A DNA stretch of 64,000 nt from Petroclostridium sp. X23 (GTDB lineage: Bacteria > Bacillota > Clostridia > SK-Y3): positions 4,653,051 to 4,717,050 of the forward strand of contig NZ_CP124862.1 of the NCBI RefSeq assembly GCF_030013905.1, written 5' to 3'. This document shows, in pieces, positions 16,998-25,927 of this stretch. The position numbers and the translations under genes were made by a program. The notes beneath the pieces are model-generated. The model did not search any database. It had not been told where the DNA came from and was given only the letters and a program-made list of their open reading frames with translations. Positions within the stretch are counted from its first letter, which is position 1; each line of letters begins with the position of its first letter.

Positions 16998-19463
16998 ATG
17001 AGTTATAATTTTACTGAAATCGAGAAAAAGTGGCAGAAACACTGGGAGGATCATAAGCATTTTAAAGTAGAACAAAATGATAAACCAAAGTACTATACCC
17101 TCGAAATGTTTCCCTATCCTTCCGGAAACTTACATATGGGGCATGTGCGTAACTATTCCATAGGAGATGTGGTAGCGCGGTATAAAGCGATGACCGGATA
17201 TAATGTACTTCATCCGATGGGATGGGATTCTTTTGGGCTTCCTGCTGAGAATGCAGCTATAAAGCATGGTGTGCATCCTAATGAATGGACCTGGTCCAAT
17301 ATTGAAAATATGAGAAAACAGCTTCAGCAGCTAGGAATAAGCTATGATTGGAATAGAGAGGTTGCTACTTGCCATCTTAGCTATTATAAATGGACACAGT
17401 GGGTGTTTTTGCAGTTGTACAAAAACGGACTTGCTTACAAGAAAAAATCATATGTAAACTGGTGTCCGTCTTGTACTACGGTGCTGGCGAACGAGCAGGT
17501 GGTAAATGGCAAGTGTGAAAGATGTAAATCAGATGTGGGTAAAAAAGATTTGGAACAATGGTTTTTTAAGATTACCGACTATGCTCAGAAACTGCTTGAT
17601 GATATCGATAAGTTAGAAGGATGGCCTGATAAGGTTAAGACGATGCAGGCAAACTGGATCGGACGCAGTGAAGGGGCGGAAGTACAGTTTAAGATTGATG
17701 GCATGGATAAGACACTCACTGTATATACCACACGGCCGGATACTATTTTTGGTGTATCCTATATGGTTGTTGCTCCTGAACATTCGATTGTTGAAGAGCT
17801 TATCAGCGGCATGCCGCAGGAACAAGAATGCCGTAAGTTTATTGAAAAAATGCAGTTTTTAAATGAGATTACCAGAACATCTAACGAGACCGAGAAAGAA
17901 GGCGTATTTACCGGAAGATATGTCATTAATCCGCTTAATAATGAAAAGGTACCTTTATATCTTGCCAACTATGTACTGATGGACTATGGTACAGGGATTG
18001 TAATGGGGGTACCGGCGCATGACCAGAGGGATTTTGAATTCGCACGTAAATATGATCTTCCTGTAGTAGTAGTCATTCAACCCGAGGGTCAACAGTTGGA
18101 TGGAGATACCATGGCGGAAGCATTTCCGGCGGAAGGGGTCATGGTAAATTCAGGACAGTTTGACGGACTCAGTAATGAAGAAGGATTAAAGAAAATTATC
18201 GATTATATTGAAAATGAGAAATTAGGAACCAGAAAGATTAATTTCCGGCTCAGAGACTGGCTGATTTCCAGACAGAGATATTGGGGTGCGCCTATTCCGG
18301 TGATCTACTGTGATGATTGTGGCATTGTTGCAGTTCCTGATGAGGATCTACCGGTTATGCTTCCAACAGATGTTAAGTTTACAGGTGCAGGGGAATCGCC
18401 ATTAAAAAGCTCTGAAAGCTTCAGAAAGGCAAAATGTCCGAAGTGCGGAAAGATGGGTACAAGAGAGACCGATACCATGGATACCTTTGTATGCTCATCC
18501 TGGTATTACCTTAGATACTGTGACCCTTGCAATGACAAGGAAGCGTTTTCTAAGGAAGCTGTTGATTATTGGATGGCGGTAGATCAATATATAGGCGGTG
18601 TAGAGCATGCTATTTTGCATTTGCTGTATGCGCGCTTCTTTACAAAGGTACTGCATGATCTTGGATACGTGTCAGTGGATGAGCCATTTACCAATCTATT
18701 GACACAAGGAATGGTGCTGAAGGATGGCGCAAAGATGTCCAAGTCCCTCGGAAATGTTGTGAGTCCTGAAGAGATTATCAGCAAATACGGGGCGGATACC
18801 GCGAGATTATTTATCCTTTTCGCTTCTCCGCCGGAAAAGGATCTTGAGTGGAGCGATCAAGGGGTGGAAGGATGCTTCCGTTTCCTGAACAGAGTTTGGA
18901 GAATTGTAGAAGAGTTTGCGGGTGTGATAAAAAATGCCGATGGCGTACAGGATGATTTATCACCGCAGGATAAAGACCTAAGATATGCAGTGCATGCGGC
19001 GATTAAAAAAGTTACTGAAGATGTTGGAGAGAGATTTAACTTTAACACAGCGATCAGCGGGGTTATGGAGTATGTAAACGCACTTTACCAGTATAAAGAG
19101 AAGGCTGAGAGATATAATACGGCGTTATTGAACGAGGCAATAGAGAACTTGGTGATTATGCTGGCACCTTTTGTACCTCATATCACTGAAGAATTGTGGC
19201 ATCATGCCGGAAAAGAAGGTAGTGTACACAAGCAAAAATGGCCGTCTTATGACCCGGAAGCGTTGGTCAAAGATGAAGTTGAGATCGTAGTGCAGCTTAA
19301 TGGAAAAGTAAAAGAGAAAATGATTATTCCAACAGGATTGGATAAGCAGGCGACTGAGAAAGCAGCGATGGATAGTGAAAGAATCCAAAACCTGATTAAT
19401 GGAAAACAGATTGTAAAAGTCATTGTAGTTCCTGGAAAACTGGTAAACATTGTTGTTAAATAA
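16998..19463 (+). CDS. leuS: leucyl-tRNA synthetase
   Basis: This class Ia synthetase of 821 residues charges tRNA-Leu. The HIGH-type motif HMGH is at 46-49 in YPSGNLHMGHVRNYS. The editing domain carries TTRPDTIFG and the MGVPAHDQRD block. The zinc knuckle CPSC...CERC precedes them. KMSKS is at 579-583, and the C-terminal VEIVVQLNGKVKEKM is a bacterial LeuRS mark. A GAGGGGG site lies before the ATG. There is no T-box leader; only 18 bases separate it from rsfS. Confidence 0.97.
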   Translation: MSYNFTEIEKKWQKHWEDHKHFKVEQNDKPKYYTLEMFPYPSGNLHMGHVRNYSIGDVVARYKAMTGYNVLHPMGWDSFGLPAENAAIKHGVHPNEWTWSNIENMRKQLQQLGISYDWNREVATCHLSYYKWTQWVFLQLYKNGLAYKKKSYVNWCPSCTTVLANEQVVNGKCERCKSDVGKKDLEQWFFKITDYAQKLLDDIDKLEGWPDKVKTMQANWIGRSEGAEVQFKIDGMDKTLTVYTTRPDTIFGVSYMVVAPEHSIVEELISGMPQEQECRKFIEKMQFLNEITRTSNETEKEGVFTGRYVINPLNNEKVPLYLANYVLMDYGTGIVMGVPAHDQRDFEFARKYDLPVVVVIQPEGQQLDGDTMAEAFPAEGVMVNSGQFDGLSNEEGLKKIIDYIENEKLGTRKINFRLRDWLISRQRYWGAPIPVIYCDDCGIVAVPDEDLPVMLPTDVKFTGAGESPLKSSESFRKAKCPKCGKMGTRETDTMDTFVCSSWYYLRYCDPCNDKEAFSKEAVDYWMAVDQYIGGVEHAILHLLYARFFTKVLHDLGYVSVDEPFTNLLTQGMVLKDGAKMSKSLGNVVSPEEIISKYGADTARLFILFASPPEKDLEWSDQGVEGCFRFLNRVWRIVEEFAGVIKNADGVQDDLSPQDKDLRYAVHAAIKKVTEDVGERFNFNTAISGVMEYVNALYQYKEKAERYNTALLNEAIENLVIMLAPFVPHITEELWHHAGKEGSVHKQKWPSYDPEALVKDEVEIVVQLNGKVKEKMIIPTGLDKQATEKAAMDSERIQNLINGKQIVKVIVVPGKLVNIVVK

Positions 19464-19476
19464 GGGAGATATTATT

Positions 19477-19854
19477 ATGAAGCAAACGATAAATACCGAT
19501 AAGGCACCGGCAGCCATAGGTCCATACTCGCAGGCTACTAAGGTAGGAAATATGGTATTCACTTCCGGTCAGATTCCTATATCACCGGTAACGGGAGAAG
19601 TGGTTGATGGGGATATCAAATCTCAGGCCAAGCAGGTATTGGATAATGTGCAGGAAGTGTTAAAAGCAGCCGGTACGGATTTAAATCATGTGGTGAAGAC
19701 CACTATATTTTTAAAAGACATGAATGACTTTGCTGTGGTTAATGAAATATATGCACAATATTTTACGGGAAATTATCCGGCTCGTTCTACCGTTCAGGTA
19801 GCAAAACTGCCCAAGGATGTAGGGATCGAGATTGAAGCGATAGCGATAGTGTAA
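19477..19854 (+). CDS. ridA: RidA/YjgF-family enamine/imine deaminase
   Basis: RidA proteins hydrolyse reactive 2-aminoacrylate and related imines formed by PLP enzymes. The sequence has the family start TDKAPAAIGPYSQATKVGN, VFTSGQIPI, the arginine-site region YPARSTVQVAKLP, and a trimer-forming end VGIEIEAIAIV. I use ATG 19477 (MKQTIN) after AAGGGAG; a TTG 27 bases earlier overlaps leuS and is unlikely. It sits in a row with leuS and rpe. Confidence 0.93.
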   Translation: MKQTINTDKAPAAIGPYSQATKVGNMVFTSGQIPISPVTGEVVDGDIKSQAKQVLDNVQEVLKAAGTDLNHVVKTTIFLKDMNDFAVVNEIYAQYFTGNYPARSTVQVAKLPKDVGIEIEAIAIV

Positions 19855-19894
19855 TTCAGAACAGTAAACAATTTCTGTGAGGGAGTGATACATA

Positions 19895-20557
19895 ATGTTC
19901 AAGTTAGCACCATCAATTCTTTCAGCCGATTTTTCTAAATTAGCGGAAGATATAAAAAAAGTGGATGAAGCAGGGGCCGAATATCTTCATATAGATATTA
20001 TGGATGGACAGTTTGTGCCGAATATAACTTTTGGTCCTCCGGTAGTTAAAGCGATCCGTAAAGTTACAAAGATGTTTTTTGATGTTCATCTTATGATTGA
20101 TAAACCGGAGAGATATATTGACGATTTTGTGGATGCAGGCGCCGATCTTATTAGTGTGCATGCGGAAAGTACGGTGCACTTGCATAGGACGCTGCAATAT
20201 ATTAAAAGTAAAGGGATTAAAGCAGCAGTTGCGTTAAATCCCGCAACCTCTTTAGCGGTATTGGATTATGTATTGGAAGACCTGGACATGGTGCTTCTGA
20301 TGACAGTAAATCCGGGATTCGGAGGGCAAAAGTTTATTCCGCAGACGCTAGGGAAAATTAAAAAACTTCGGGAAATCATCAATAACAGGGAATTAAGCAT
20401 TGATATCCAGATTGATGGCGGGGCAACATTAGATAATGTGTACGAAATTACGAAAACCGGAGCGAATGTCGTAGTAGCAGGGTCAGCAGTATTCGGTTCC
20501 GACAATATTGCAGAAACGGTCCAATTATTTAAACAAAAGAATTATTATAACGCATAG
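19895..20557 (+). CDS. rpe: ribulose-phosphate 3-epimerase
   Basis: Rpe interconverts ribulose 5-phosphate and xylulose 5-phosphate in the pentose phosphate pathway. The TIM barrel shows APSILSADFSKL, the metal ligands in HIDIMDGQFVPN and DVHLMID, the flexible VNPGFGGQKF loop, QIDGGAT, and phosphate-binding VVAGSAVFG. Its 220 residues are normal. It ends at a strong terminator shared with the opposite gene. Confidence 0.96.
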   Translation: MFKLAPSILSADFSKLAEDIKKVDEAGAEYLHIDIMDGQFVPNITFGPPVVKAIRKVTKMFFDVHLMIDKPERYIDDFVDAGADLISVHAESTVHLHRTLQYIKSKGIKAAVALNPATSLAVLDYVLEDLDMVLLMTVNPGFGGQKFIPQTLGKIKKLREIINNRELSIDIQIDGGATLDNVYEITKTGANVVVAGSAVFGSDNIAETVQLFKQKNYYNA

Positions 20558-20559
20558 TG

Positions 20560-20591
20560 AAAATGGTAAGTGCATGTGCACTTACCATTTT
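20560..20591. terminator. bidirectional terminator between rpe and dacF
   Basis: The arms 20560-20574 and 20577-20591 are perfect 15-bp complements (AAAATGGTAAGTGCA) with a TG loop and terminal T or A runs on both sides. It overlaps the last codons of the converging carboxypeptidase gene. Confidence 0.85.
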
Positions 20592-21916
20592 CTATGTCTA
20601 TTTAAATAGCTTATTTTATGCTTGCTTCCGGCAAAAGTATTCCGCCTTCTTTTCATTCGTGCAATGATAATCAATACGATGCTAAGAAGGACAACCGATG
20701 CCACTACTCCGGCAGAAATCTTAAACCAGAGTGTATCCATAATGGATAATGTCTTATTCTTAACCACTTCAATCGGATCTTGCTCAATATTTTTATCTGC
20801 TACCAGGTTGACTTTACCCAGTGTTTCACCTTTATATTTATATGACACAAACCCCAGCGCATCACCTTTTTTAACCGGGGCCTTAATATTTTGTAAAGGA
20901 TAAGACTCTTTAATAATTTCTTCTTCTTTTACATCTCTTGGAAGAAGCGCTTCCAGTGATGTATCTGCTTGGAGAATGACATGCTCATTATTCTTGGCCT
21001 CTATTACCGGAGATTCTTCAAGGATATCACCGGGCTTTACGATGGTTTGATAACTAAAATTCTCAAATCCGTATTTGAACAATTTGAGAGTATCCTCATA
21101 AGAGTAATACGTATAATTCTCCACTTTGGCATCCATTACAACTGTAATGTACTCCTGGTTTCCTTTTTTAGCTGCCGCGACAAGGGTATGATTGGCTTTA
21201 GAGGTATAGCCGGTTTTGATTCCGATCGCCGGTTCGTATAGGTAGTTAGATTGCGGCGTATTGCGATAACGATTGATTAAACGGTTGGTATTTGATAGAT
21301 ATCTGATTTCTTTATATTTATTGGTTGGAGGCATTTCCATATAATCAATACTCACTAGTTCCCTAAATTTCGGTATTGTCATCGCATAACGGGCGATCAT
21401 TGCCATATCATAGGCAGTAGTCATATGGTTATCATCATGAAGGCCGCAAGCATTTACAAAATGGGTGTTTTTTGCCCCTAATTCAATCGCACGTTGGTTC
21501 ATAAGCTTCACAAACTCTTCAAGACTGCCTGAGATATGTTCAGCAATAATATTTCCGGCTTCATTGGCCGAAGCAATTAAAAGTCCTTGCAATAACTGCT
21601 CAAGTGTCATCTCTTCGCCGGGTAAAATACCGATATTACTGCTGCCCGGCTCAAGGCTCAGTACAGCATTGGAGCTTGCTGTTACAACATCATTCAATTT
21701 CCCTTCTTCCAGGGCTAAAATACCTGTCATGATTTTTGTAATACTTGCCGGATACATCTTTTCATTTGCATTCTTTTCATATAGTATTCTACCTGTTGCG
21801 CTATCAATGAGAATAGCTGAAGGAGAATGAATATCAAGATCTTGTGCAAAAACAGATGTTGGAAAAATATTAACCAAAAATAAAAACAAAAAGATGATTG
21901 CGAGCTTCTTTTGCAT
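20582..21916 (-). CDS. D-alanyl-D-alanine carboxypeptidase (DacF/PBP5 type)
   Basis: This serine peptidase removes the terminal D-Ala from peptidoglycan stem peptides outside the membrane. A signal peptide covers residues 1-24. The active-site motifs are SITK (58-61), SAN in LIASANEAGN and KTG in GIKTGYTSKANHT. A PBP5 C-terminal beta domain follows, then a membrane helix (about 405-427) with basic residues. Most relatives use an amphipathic anchor; here a true transmembrane helix is predicted. AAAGGAGGAAATT precedes the ATG. It converges on rpe. Confidence 0.94.
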   Translation of the reverse strand: MQKKLAIIFLFLFLVNIFPTSVFAQDLDIHSPSAILIDSATGRILYEKNANEKMYPASITKIMTGILALEEGKLNDVVTASSNAVLSLEPGSSNIGILPGEEMTLEQLLQGLLIASANEAGNIIAEHISGSLEEFVKLMNQRAIELGAKNTHFVNACGLHDDNHMTTAYDMAMIARYAMTIPKFRELVSIDYMEMPPTNKYKEIRYLSNTNRLINRYRNTPQSNYLYEPAIGIKTGYTSKANHTLVAAAKKGNQEYITVVMDAKVENYTYYSYEDTLKLFKYGFENFSYQTIVKPGDILEESPVIEAKNNEHVILQADTSLEALLPRDVKEEEIIKESYPLQNIKAPVKKGDALGFVSYKYKGETLGKVNLVADKNIEQDPIEVVKNKTLSIMDTLWFKISAGVVASVVLLSIVLIIIARMKRRRNTFAGSKHKISYLNRHRKW

Positions 21917-22120
21917 AATTTCCTCCTTTGCGTGATTATGTAACTACTTATTTAGTATAGCAAAAAAGAGACGATATTTACAGAAAAAATATAGAAAAAC
22001 TTTAAGAAAAAAAAGGGAATTGAAAGAGAAAAGAGAATAATATTATATAATACGCTGTAAAATTTAAATTCTATTTGGTTGATTGAAAATTATGTACGAC
22101 TGAAGGGTGTGATTGACATC

Positions 22121-22753
22121 ATGTTTAATTTGACCAAAAGAGAAAAGGTTATCATCCTCACAGCGATTATTGTTGTGGCTGCTTGCATTGGTACCATATT
22201 ACTGAGTAGAAACAAGGCCGAACCTATTCAGATTTATGATAATAACGCACAACCGGTATACGCCCAGCAAGATATACAACAAGCATCTGAGGACCAAGTG
22301 CAGCAGGAGGAGACTAAAACAATTATTGTTGATGTAAAAGGACAGGTGAGGAATCCAGGTATTGTTACATTAGAAGAAGGAAAGAGGGTTTATGATGCCA
22401 TTGAATATGCCGGTGGGATTACAGAGAACGGAAACCTGGACGCGATTAATCTTGCGGCATATTTAAAGGATGGGCAATGTATATATGTTCCTGAAAAAGG
22501 CGAAAACTTAGATAATAAAGAAATAATGATTTCACAACAGATTTCGGAACAAACTGGAAGGATGATAAATATTAATACGGCTAATGAACAAGAACTGATG
22601 GAACTTCCCGGTATTGGTCCGGCAACCGCAAAAAAAATTATTGATTTTAGAAGTACAAATAATGGATTTGCTAGTATTGAAGATATCATGAATGTATCAG
22701 GGATAGGTGAGAAAAAATTTCAGCAGATCAAGGATTTGATTAGCATACACTAA
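22121..22753 (+). CDS. ComEA-like SLBB + helix-hairpin-helix DNA-binding protein
   Basis: ComEA proteins bind incoming DNA at the membrane during natural transformation. Residues 8-30 form a membrane anchor. An SLBB domain (about 70-125, IIVDVKGQVRNPGIV ... YVPEKGE) and a C-terminal helix-hairpin-helix pair (ININTANEQELMELPGIGPA ... VSGIGEKKFQQI) follow. I start at ATG 22121 rather than the TTG at 22079. No comEB/comEC follows; the next genes are a two-component system 12 bases downstream. Confidence 0.88.
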   Translation: MFNLTKREKVIILTAIIVVAACIGTILLSRNKAEPIQIYDNNAQPVYAQQDIQQASEDQVQQEETKTIIVDVKGQVRNPGIVTLEEGKRVYDAIEYAGGITENGNLDAINLAAYLKDGQCIYVPEKGENLDNKEIMISQQISEQTGRMININTANEQELMELPGIGPATAKKIIDFRSTNNGFASIEDIMNVSGIGEKKFQQIKDLISIH

Positions 22754-22765
22754 GGAGGGATTGCT

Positions 22766-23449
22766 TTGAAGATATTAATTGTAGATGATGAAAAGTTGTT
22801 GGTCAAAGGAATCAAGTTTAATTTCGAACAGGACGGTTATCAGGTTGAAACAGCCTATGACGGGGAAGAGGCAATTAAAATCGCACGACATAAAACCGTT
22901 GATCTCATTATTTTGGATTTGATGTTGCCTCAAATTGATGGTCTAACGGTATGTCAAAAGGTTAGGGAATTTTCTAATGTTCCTATTATCATGCTTACTG
23001 CCAAAAATGAAGATATTGACAAGATTTTGGGATTGGAATACGGCGCGGATGATTATCTTACCAAGCCTTTTAATATTTTGGAGCTCAAGGCTAGGGTAAA
23101 AGCAATACTGAGAAGAGTAACCGCCGTAGGGCATGAAAACCGTAAAACAAACTTAAAAATTGGAGATATCCAACTGGATTATAATACACGGAAGGTAAAT
23201 ATAAAAGGGAAAGAGATAGAACTCACTGCCAAGGAGTTTGATTTAATCGATTTATTTGCGTCAAATCCCGGAAGAGTATATAGCAGGGAGAATCTGTTAG
23301 ATATTATATGGGGATATGATTATCCCGGAGATATTAGAACCGTAGATGTTCATGTCAGAAGATTGAGAGAAAAAATTGAACCTAATCCGGCTCACCCGGA
23401 ATATATCTTGACAAAATGGGGAGTGGGTTATTATTTTAAAGAAATCTGA
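22766..23449 (+). CDS. OmpR/PhoB-family response regulator
   Basis: The receiver domain (1-115) has the acidic pair DDE at 7-9, phosphorylated Asp51 in IILDLMLP, MLTAK and the conserved Lys in LTKPFN. A winged-helix output domain (about 125-227) ends TKWGVGYYF. Translation starts at TTG 22766 after AAGGAGGG. The cognate kinase follows with overlapping sequence. The stimulus is unknown. Confidence 0.94.
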   Translation: MKILIVDDEKLLVKGIKFNFEQDGYQVETAYDGEEAIKIARHKTVDLIILDLMLPQIDGLTVCQKVREFSNVPIIMLTAKNEDIDKILGLEYGADDYLTKPFNILELKARVKAILRRVTAVGHENRKTNLKIGDIQLDYNTRKVNIKGKEIELTAKEFDLIDLFASNPGRVYSRENLLDIIWGYDYPGDIRTVDVHVRRLREKIEPNPAHPEYILTKWGVGYYFKEI

Positions 23450-24848
23450 CGCTAGATTTTTCAGTATAAGATGGAGACTGGTAATCACGTATTTTCTCAT
23501 TATTATGCTGACATTGTTTCTTATCAGTATCTATATACAGGATTCTTTGAGGGAATATTTTTTCAATCAGAAAGGTGTAGAATTACTTACAAGGGCCAAT
23601 ATTATTGCCAATATCATGCCGAGGTATATACAATATAGTGATGAAGGGATACAGGAAGCCGTTAAGCAATTGGAAATTGATAAGAGTATCCGTGTGATCA
23701 TTACGGATAAAGAAGCAAAAGTATTGTTTGATACGGCTGAGAATAATAATTTAAAGGATAAGGTGTTTCTAAAAGAAGAAGTGATGAAAGCCCTTCAAGG
23801 AAATGATGTGCAAAATCATTTTGAAGAAGCCGGGTGGGTGGTGAATGCTGCGGTTCCTATTATTAAGGAAAAAGAAACTACCGGCGTAATATACCTATCT
23901 GCTTCTGCCCAGGATATTGAAAATTTCTTAAATGATATAAAGAAGAAATTATACGGGATTGCGCTCATCGTAAGTGTCCTCATAGGATTGTTAAGTTCCT
24001 TTCTCGCAGGAGTTATTACAGCACCTGTAGAAGAATTGATCGCAGTGATTAAACATATGGCGGATGGAAATTTGAATCAAAAAGTAGAAGTAAAAGGGAA
24101 TGATGAAATCGCACAGCTAGGCATCGCATTCAATAAAATGAGTGAGCGTTTGAATCAGGTGGAAGAAAAAAGGCGTCAATTTGTATCTGATGCATCGCAC
24201 GAGCTTAGGACCCCCCTTAGTTCTATTAAAGTATTGACTGAATCCATCCTACAGATGCAGCATCCGGATATGGAGGTAGTACAAGAATTTCTCAGTGATA
24301 TTTATAATGAAGTAAACCGTTTGTCTCGAATTATAGACAAGCTCCTTATGCTGACAAAGACAGATGTAGCAATAAATGGGCTGGATTTAAAAGATGTAAA
24401 TATGAGAGAGCTCTTGCAACGTGTTGTAAAAAGTTTGAGGCCATTGGCAGATCACCAAAGAATCAAATTGAAACTAAAAGGCAGTGAAGATATTTTTGTT
24501 TTGATAGATGAAGATAAAATCTGGGAAGCTATCTTCAATATAGTAGATAATAGCATTAAATATACATCCCATGAAGGAACTGTAGTCGTAAGTATGCATA
24601 AATCAGGGTTTAATGTAGAGATTATTGTACAAGACAATGGGATAGGTATTGCGGAAACTGAAATCCAAAAGATATTTGACAGGTTTTACAGAGTTGATAA
24701 AGCCAGAGCGAGAGAGACAGGCGGCACTGGGCTGGGGCTATCTATAGCACTGGATGCCGTAAGACTTCATGGAGGAGATATACAGGTAGAAAGTGAGGAA
24801 GGGAAAGGAAGCAGGTTCAGAATTATCATTCCACACCGGGAAACGTAA
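23433..24848 (+). CDS. membrane sensor histidine kinase, start codon unclear
   Basis: Order: transmembrane helix, extracytoplasmic sensor of about 130 residues, second helix (IALIVSVLIGLLSSFLAGVI), HAMP, HisKA with H-box SDASHELRTPLSS, and HATPase with N (NIVDNSIKYT), DNGIG and GTGLGLS boxes. The first ATG (23505) lies inside helix 1. The frame stays open to 23412 and encodes a natural leader (KKSDARFFSIRWRLVITYF), but holds no ATG, GTG or TTG. An ATT at 23430 or 23433, behind GGGGAG, would overlap the regulator gene as is usual for such pairs. I chose 23433; the conservative start is 23505. Confidence 0.9.
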   Translation: MLKKSDARFFSIRWRLVITYFLIIMLTLFLISIYIQDSLREYFFNQKGVELLTRANIIANIMPRYIQYSDEGIQEAVKQLEIDKSIRVIITDKEAKVLFDTAENNNLKDKVFLKEEVMKALQGNDVQNHFEEAGWVVNAAVPIIKEKETTGVIYLSASAQDIENFLNDIKKKLYGIALIVSVLIGLLSSFLAGVITAPVEELIAVIKHMADGNLNQKVEVKGNDEIAQLGIAFNKMSERLNQVEEKRRQFVSDASHELRTPLSSIKVLTESILQMQHPDMEVVQEFLSDIYNEVNRLSRIIDKLLMLTKTDVAINGLDLKDVNMRELLQRVVKSLRPLADHQRIKLKLKGSEDIFVLIDEDKIWEAIFNIVDNSIKYTSHEGTVVVSMHKSGFNVEIIVQDNGIGIAETEIQKIFDRFYRVDKARARETGGTGLGLSIALDAVRLHGGDIQVESEEGKGSRFRIIIPHRET

Positions 24849-24933
24849 TAATTTCGTAATAATTAGTAATGGTTTTGTAAACTTTATGCTGTATACTTAA
24901 GCAATATTTCTATGACTTTCTGGAGGTTATTTT

Positions 24934-25875
24934 ATGAAAAAAGTAGTTCTGGTCTCAATGATTATACTGATTATTACTTTTCTGTGGGGGTGTAATATCG
25001 GAATAAACGGAATTAAGAAATCATCTGATATGCTTCAATTGAAGCCGCAGAACAAGCAAAAAATTAATTTATATTTTACCGATAAAGAAAACAGTAAAAT
25101 GCTAGCAGAGACCAGAGAAATAACTGTGGAGGATAGCGGAAAACTGGCAGAGGTTGCTTTACAGGAATTGTTGAAGGGTCCTGTAAATATAGATATGAAG
25201 AAAGCCATTCCGGACGGAACGAAACTTCTGGATGTCAAACAGGAAGGAACGGTTATGACGGTGAATTTTTCTTCAGAATACTACCAAACCGGAGATGTCG
25301 GTGAAATTGTGGCTCGCTTTTCAATTGTAAATACCTTGTGTGATTTGCCAGATATTCAAAAAGTAAATATTTTGATTGAAGGAAAGCCGCTTATCGGTTC
25401 AAGCGGTAAGCAGGTAGGACCGATCGGTAAGGATGACGCGGTTTACAATCCGGCTCCTGATGAAACAAGCATTATATTATATTTTGCGGGAGACCAATGG
25501 GAATATCTTATTCCTGAAAAAAGAGTGGTATCGGTAAAGGATAATCAGCCGGTAGAGAGATATGTGGTGGAGGAACTTATCAAAGGGCCTAAAAACGATA
25601 AGCTTTTCGCAACAGTTCCTGCGCACACGAAGATTCTCTCAATAGAAACAAAAGAAGGGATATGCTTTGTGAATTTATCCAGTGAATTTAAGGACGAACA
25701 CGAAGGAGGCTCCACCGGAGAGATTATGACCGTTTATTCTATCGTGAATTCATTAACCGAGTTGAAACATATTTCAAAAGTGCAATTTTTGATTGAAGGC
25801 CAAAAACTGGAATCATTTAAAGGACATTTGATTTTTAATGAGCCATTTGAACGGGATAAAACATTGATCAAGTAA
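24934..25875 (+). CDS. GerMN-domain lipoprotein
   Basis: A lipoprotein signal (LWGC, Cys near residue 20) is followed by two GerMN domains (about 48-150 and 178-290), each with a LLKGP/LIKGP motif and a VNFSSEY/VNLSSEF strand. GerM-type proteins act in spore envelope assembly and germination. It directly follows the two-component system and may be under its control or act as its extracellular partner. It is not identical in layout to B. subtilis GerM, so no symbol is given. Confidence 0.85.
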   Translation: MKKVVLVSMIILIITFLWGCNIGINGIKKSSDMLQLKPQNKQKINLYFTDKENSKMLAETREITVEDSGKLAEVALQELLKGPVNIDMKKAIPDGTKLLDVKQEGTVMTVNFSSEYYQTGDVGEIVARFSIVNTLCDLPDIQKVNILIEGKPLIGSSGKQVGPIGKDDAVYNPAPDETSIILYFAGDQWEYLIPEKRVVSVKDNQPVERYVVEELIKGPKNDKLFATVPAHTKILSIETKEGICFVNLSSEFKDEHEGGSTGEIMTVYSIVNSLTELKHISKVQFLIEGQKLESFKGHLIFNEPFERDKTLIK

Positions 25876-25927
25876 TAAATTTAATTGACAAATAATAGCG
25901 CGTTAGAATATTCGGGAGGTAAAAACG

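Noticed and set aside
25876..25927. SAM riboswitch before metY
   Set aside because: The 52-base leader shows no S-box structure.
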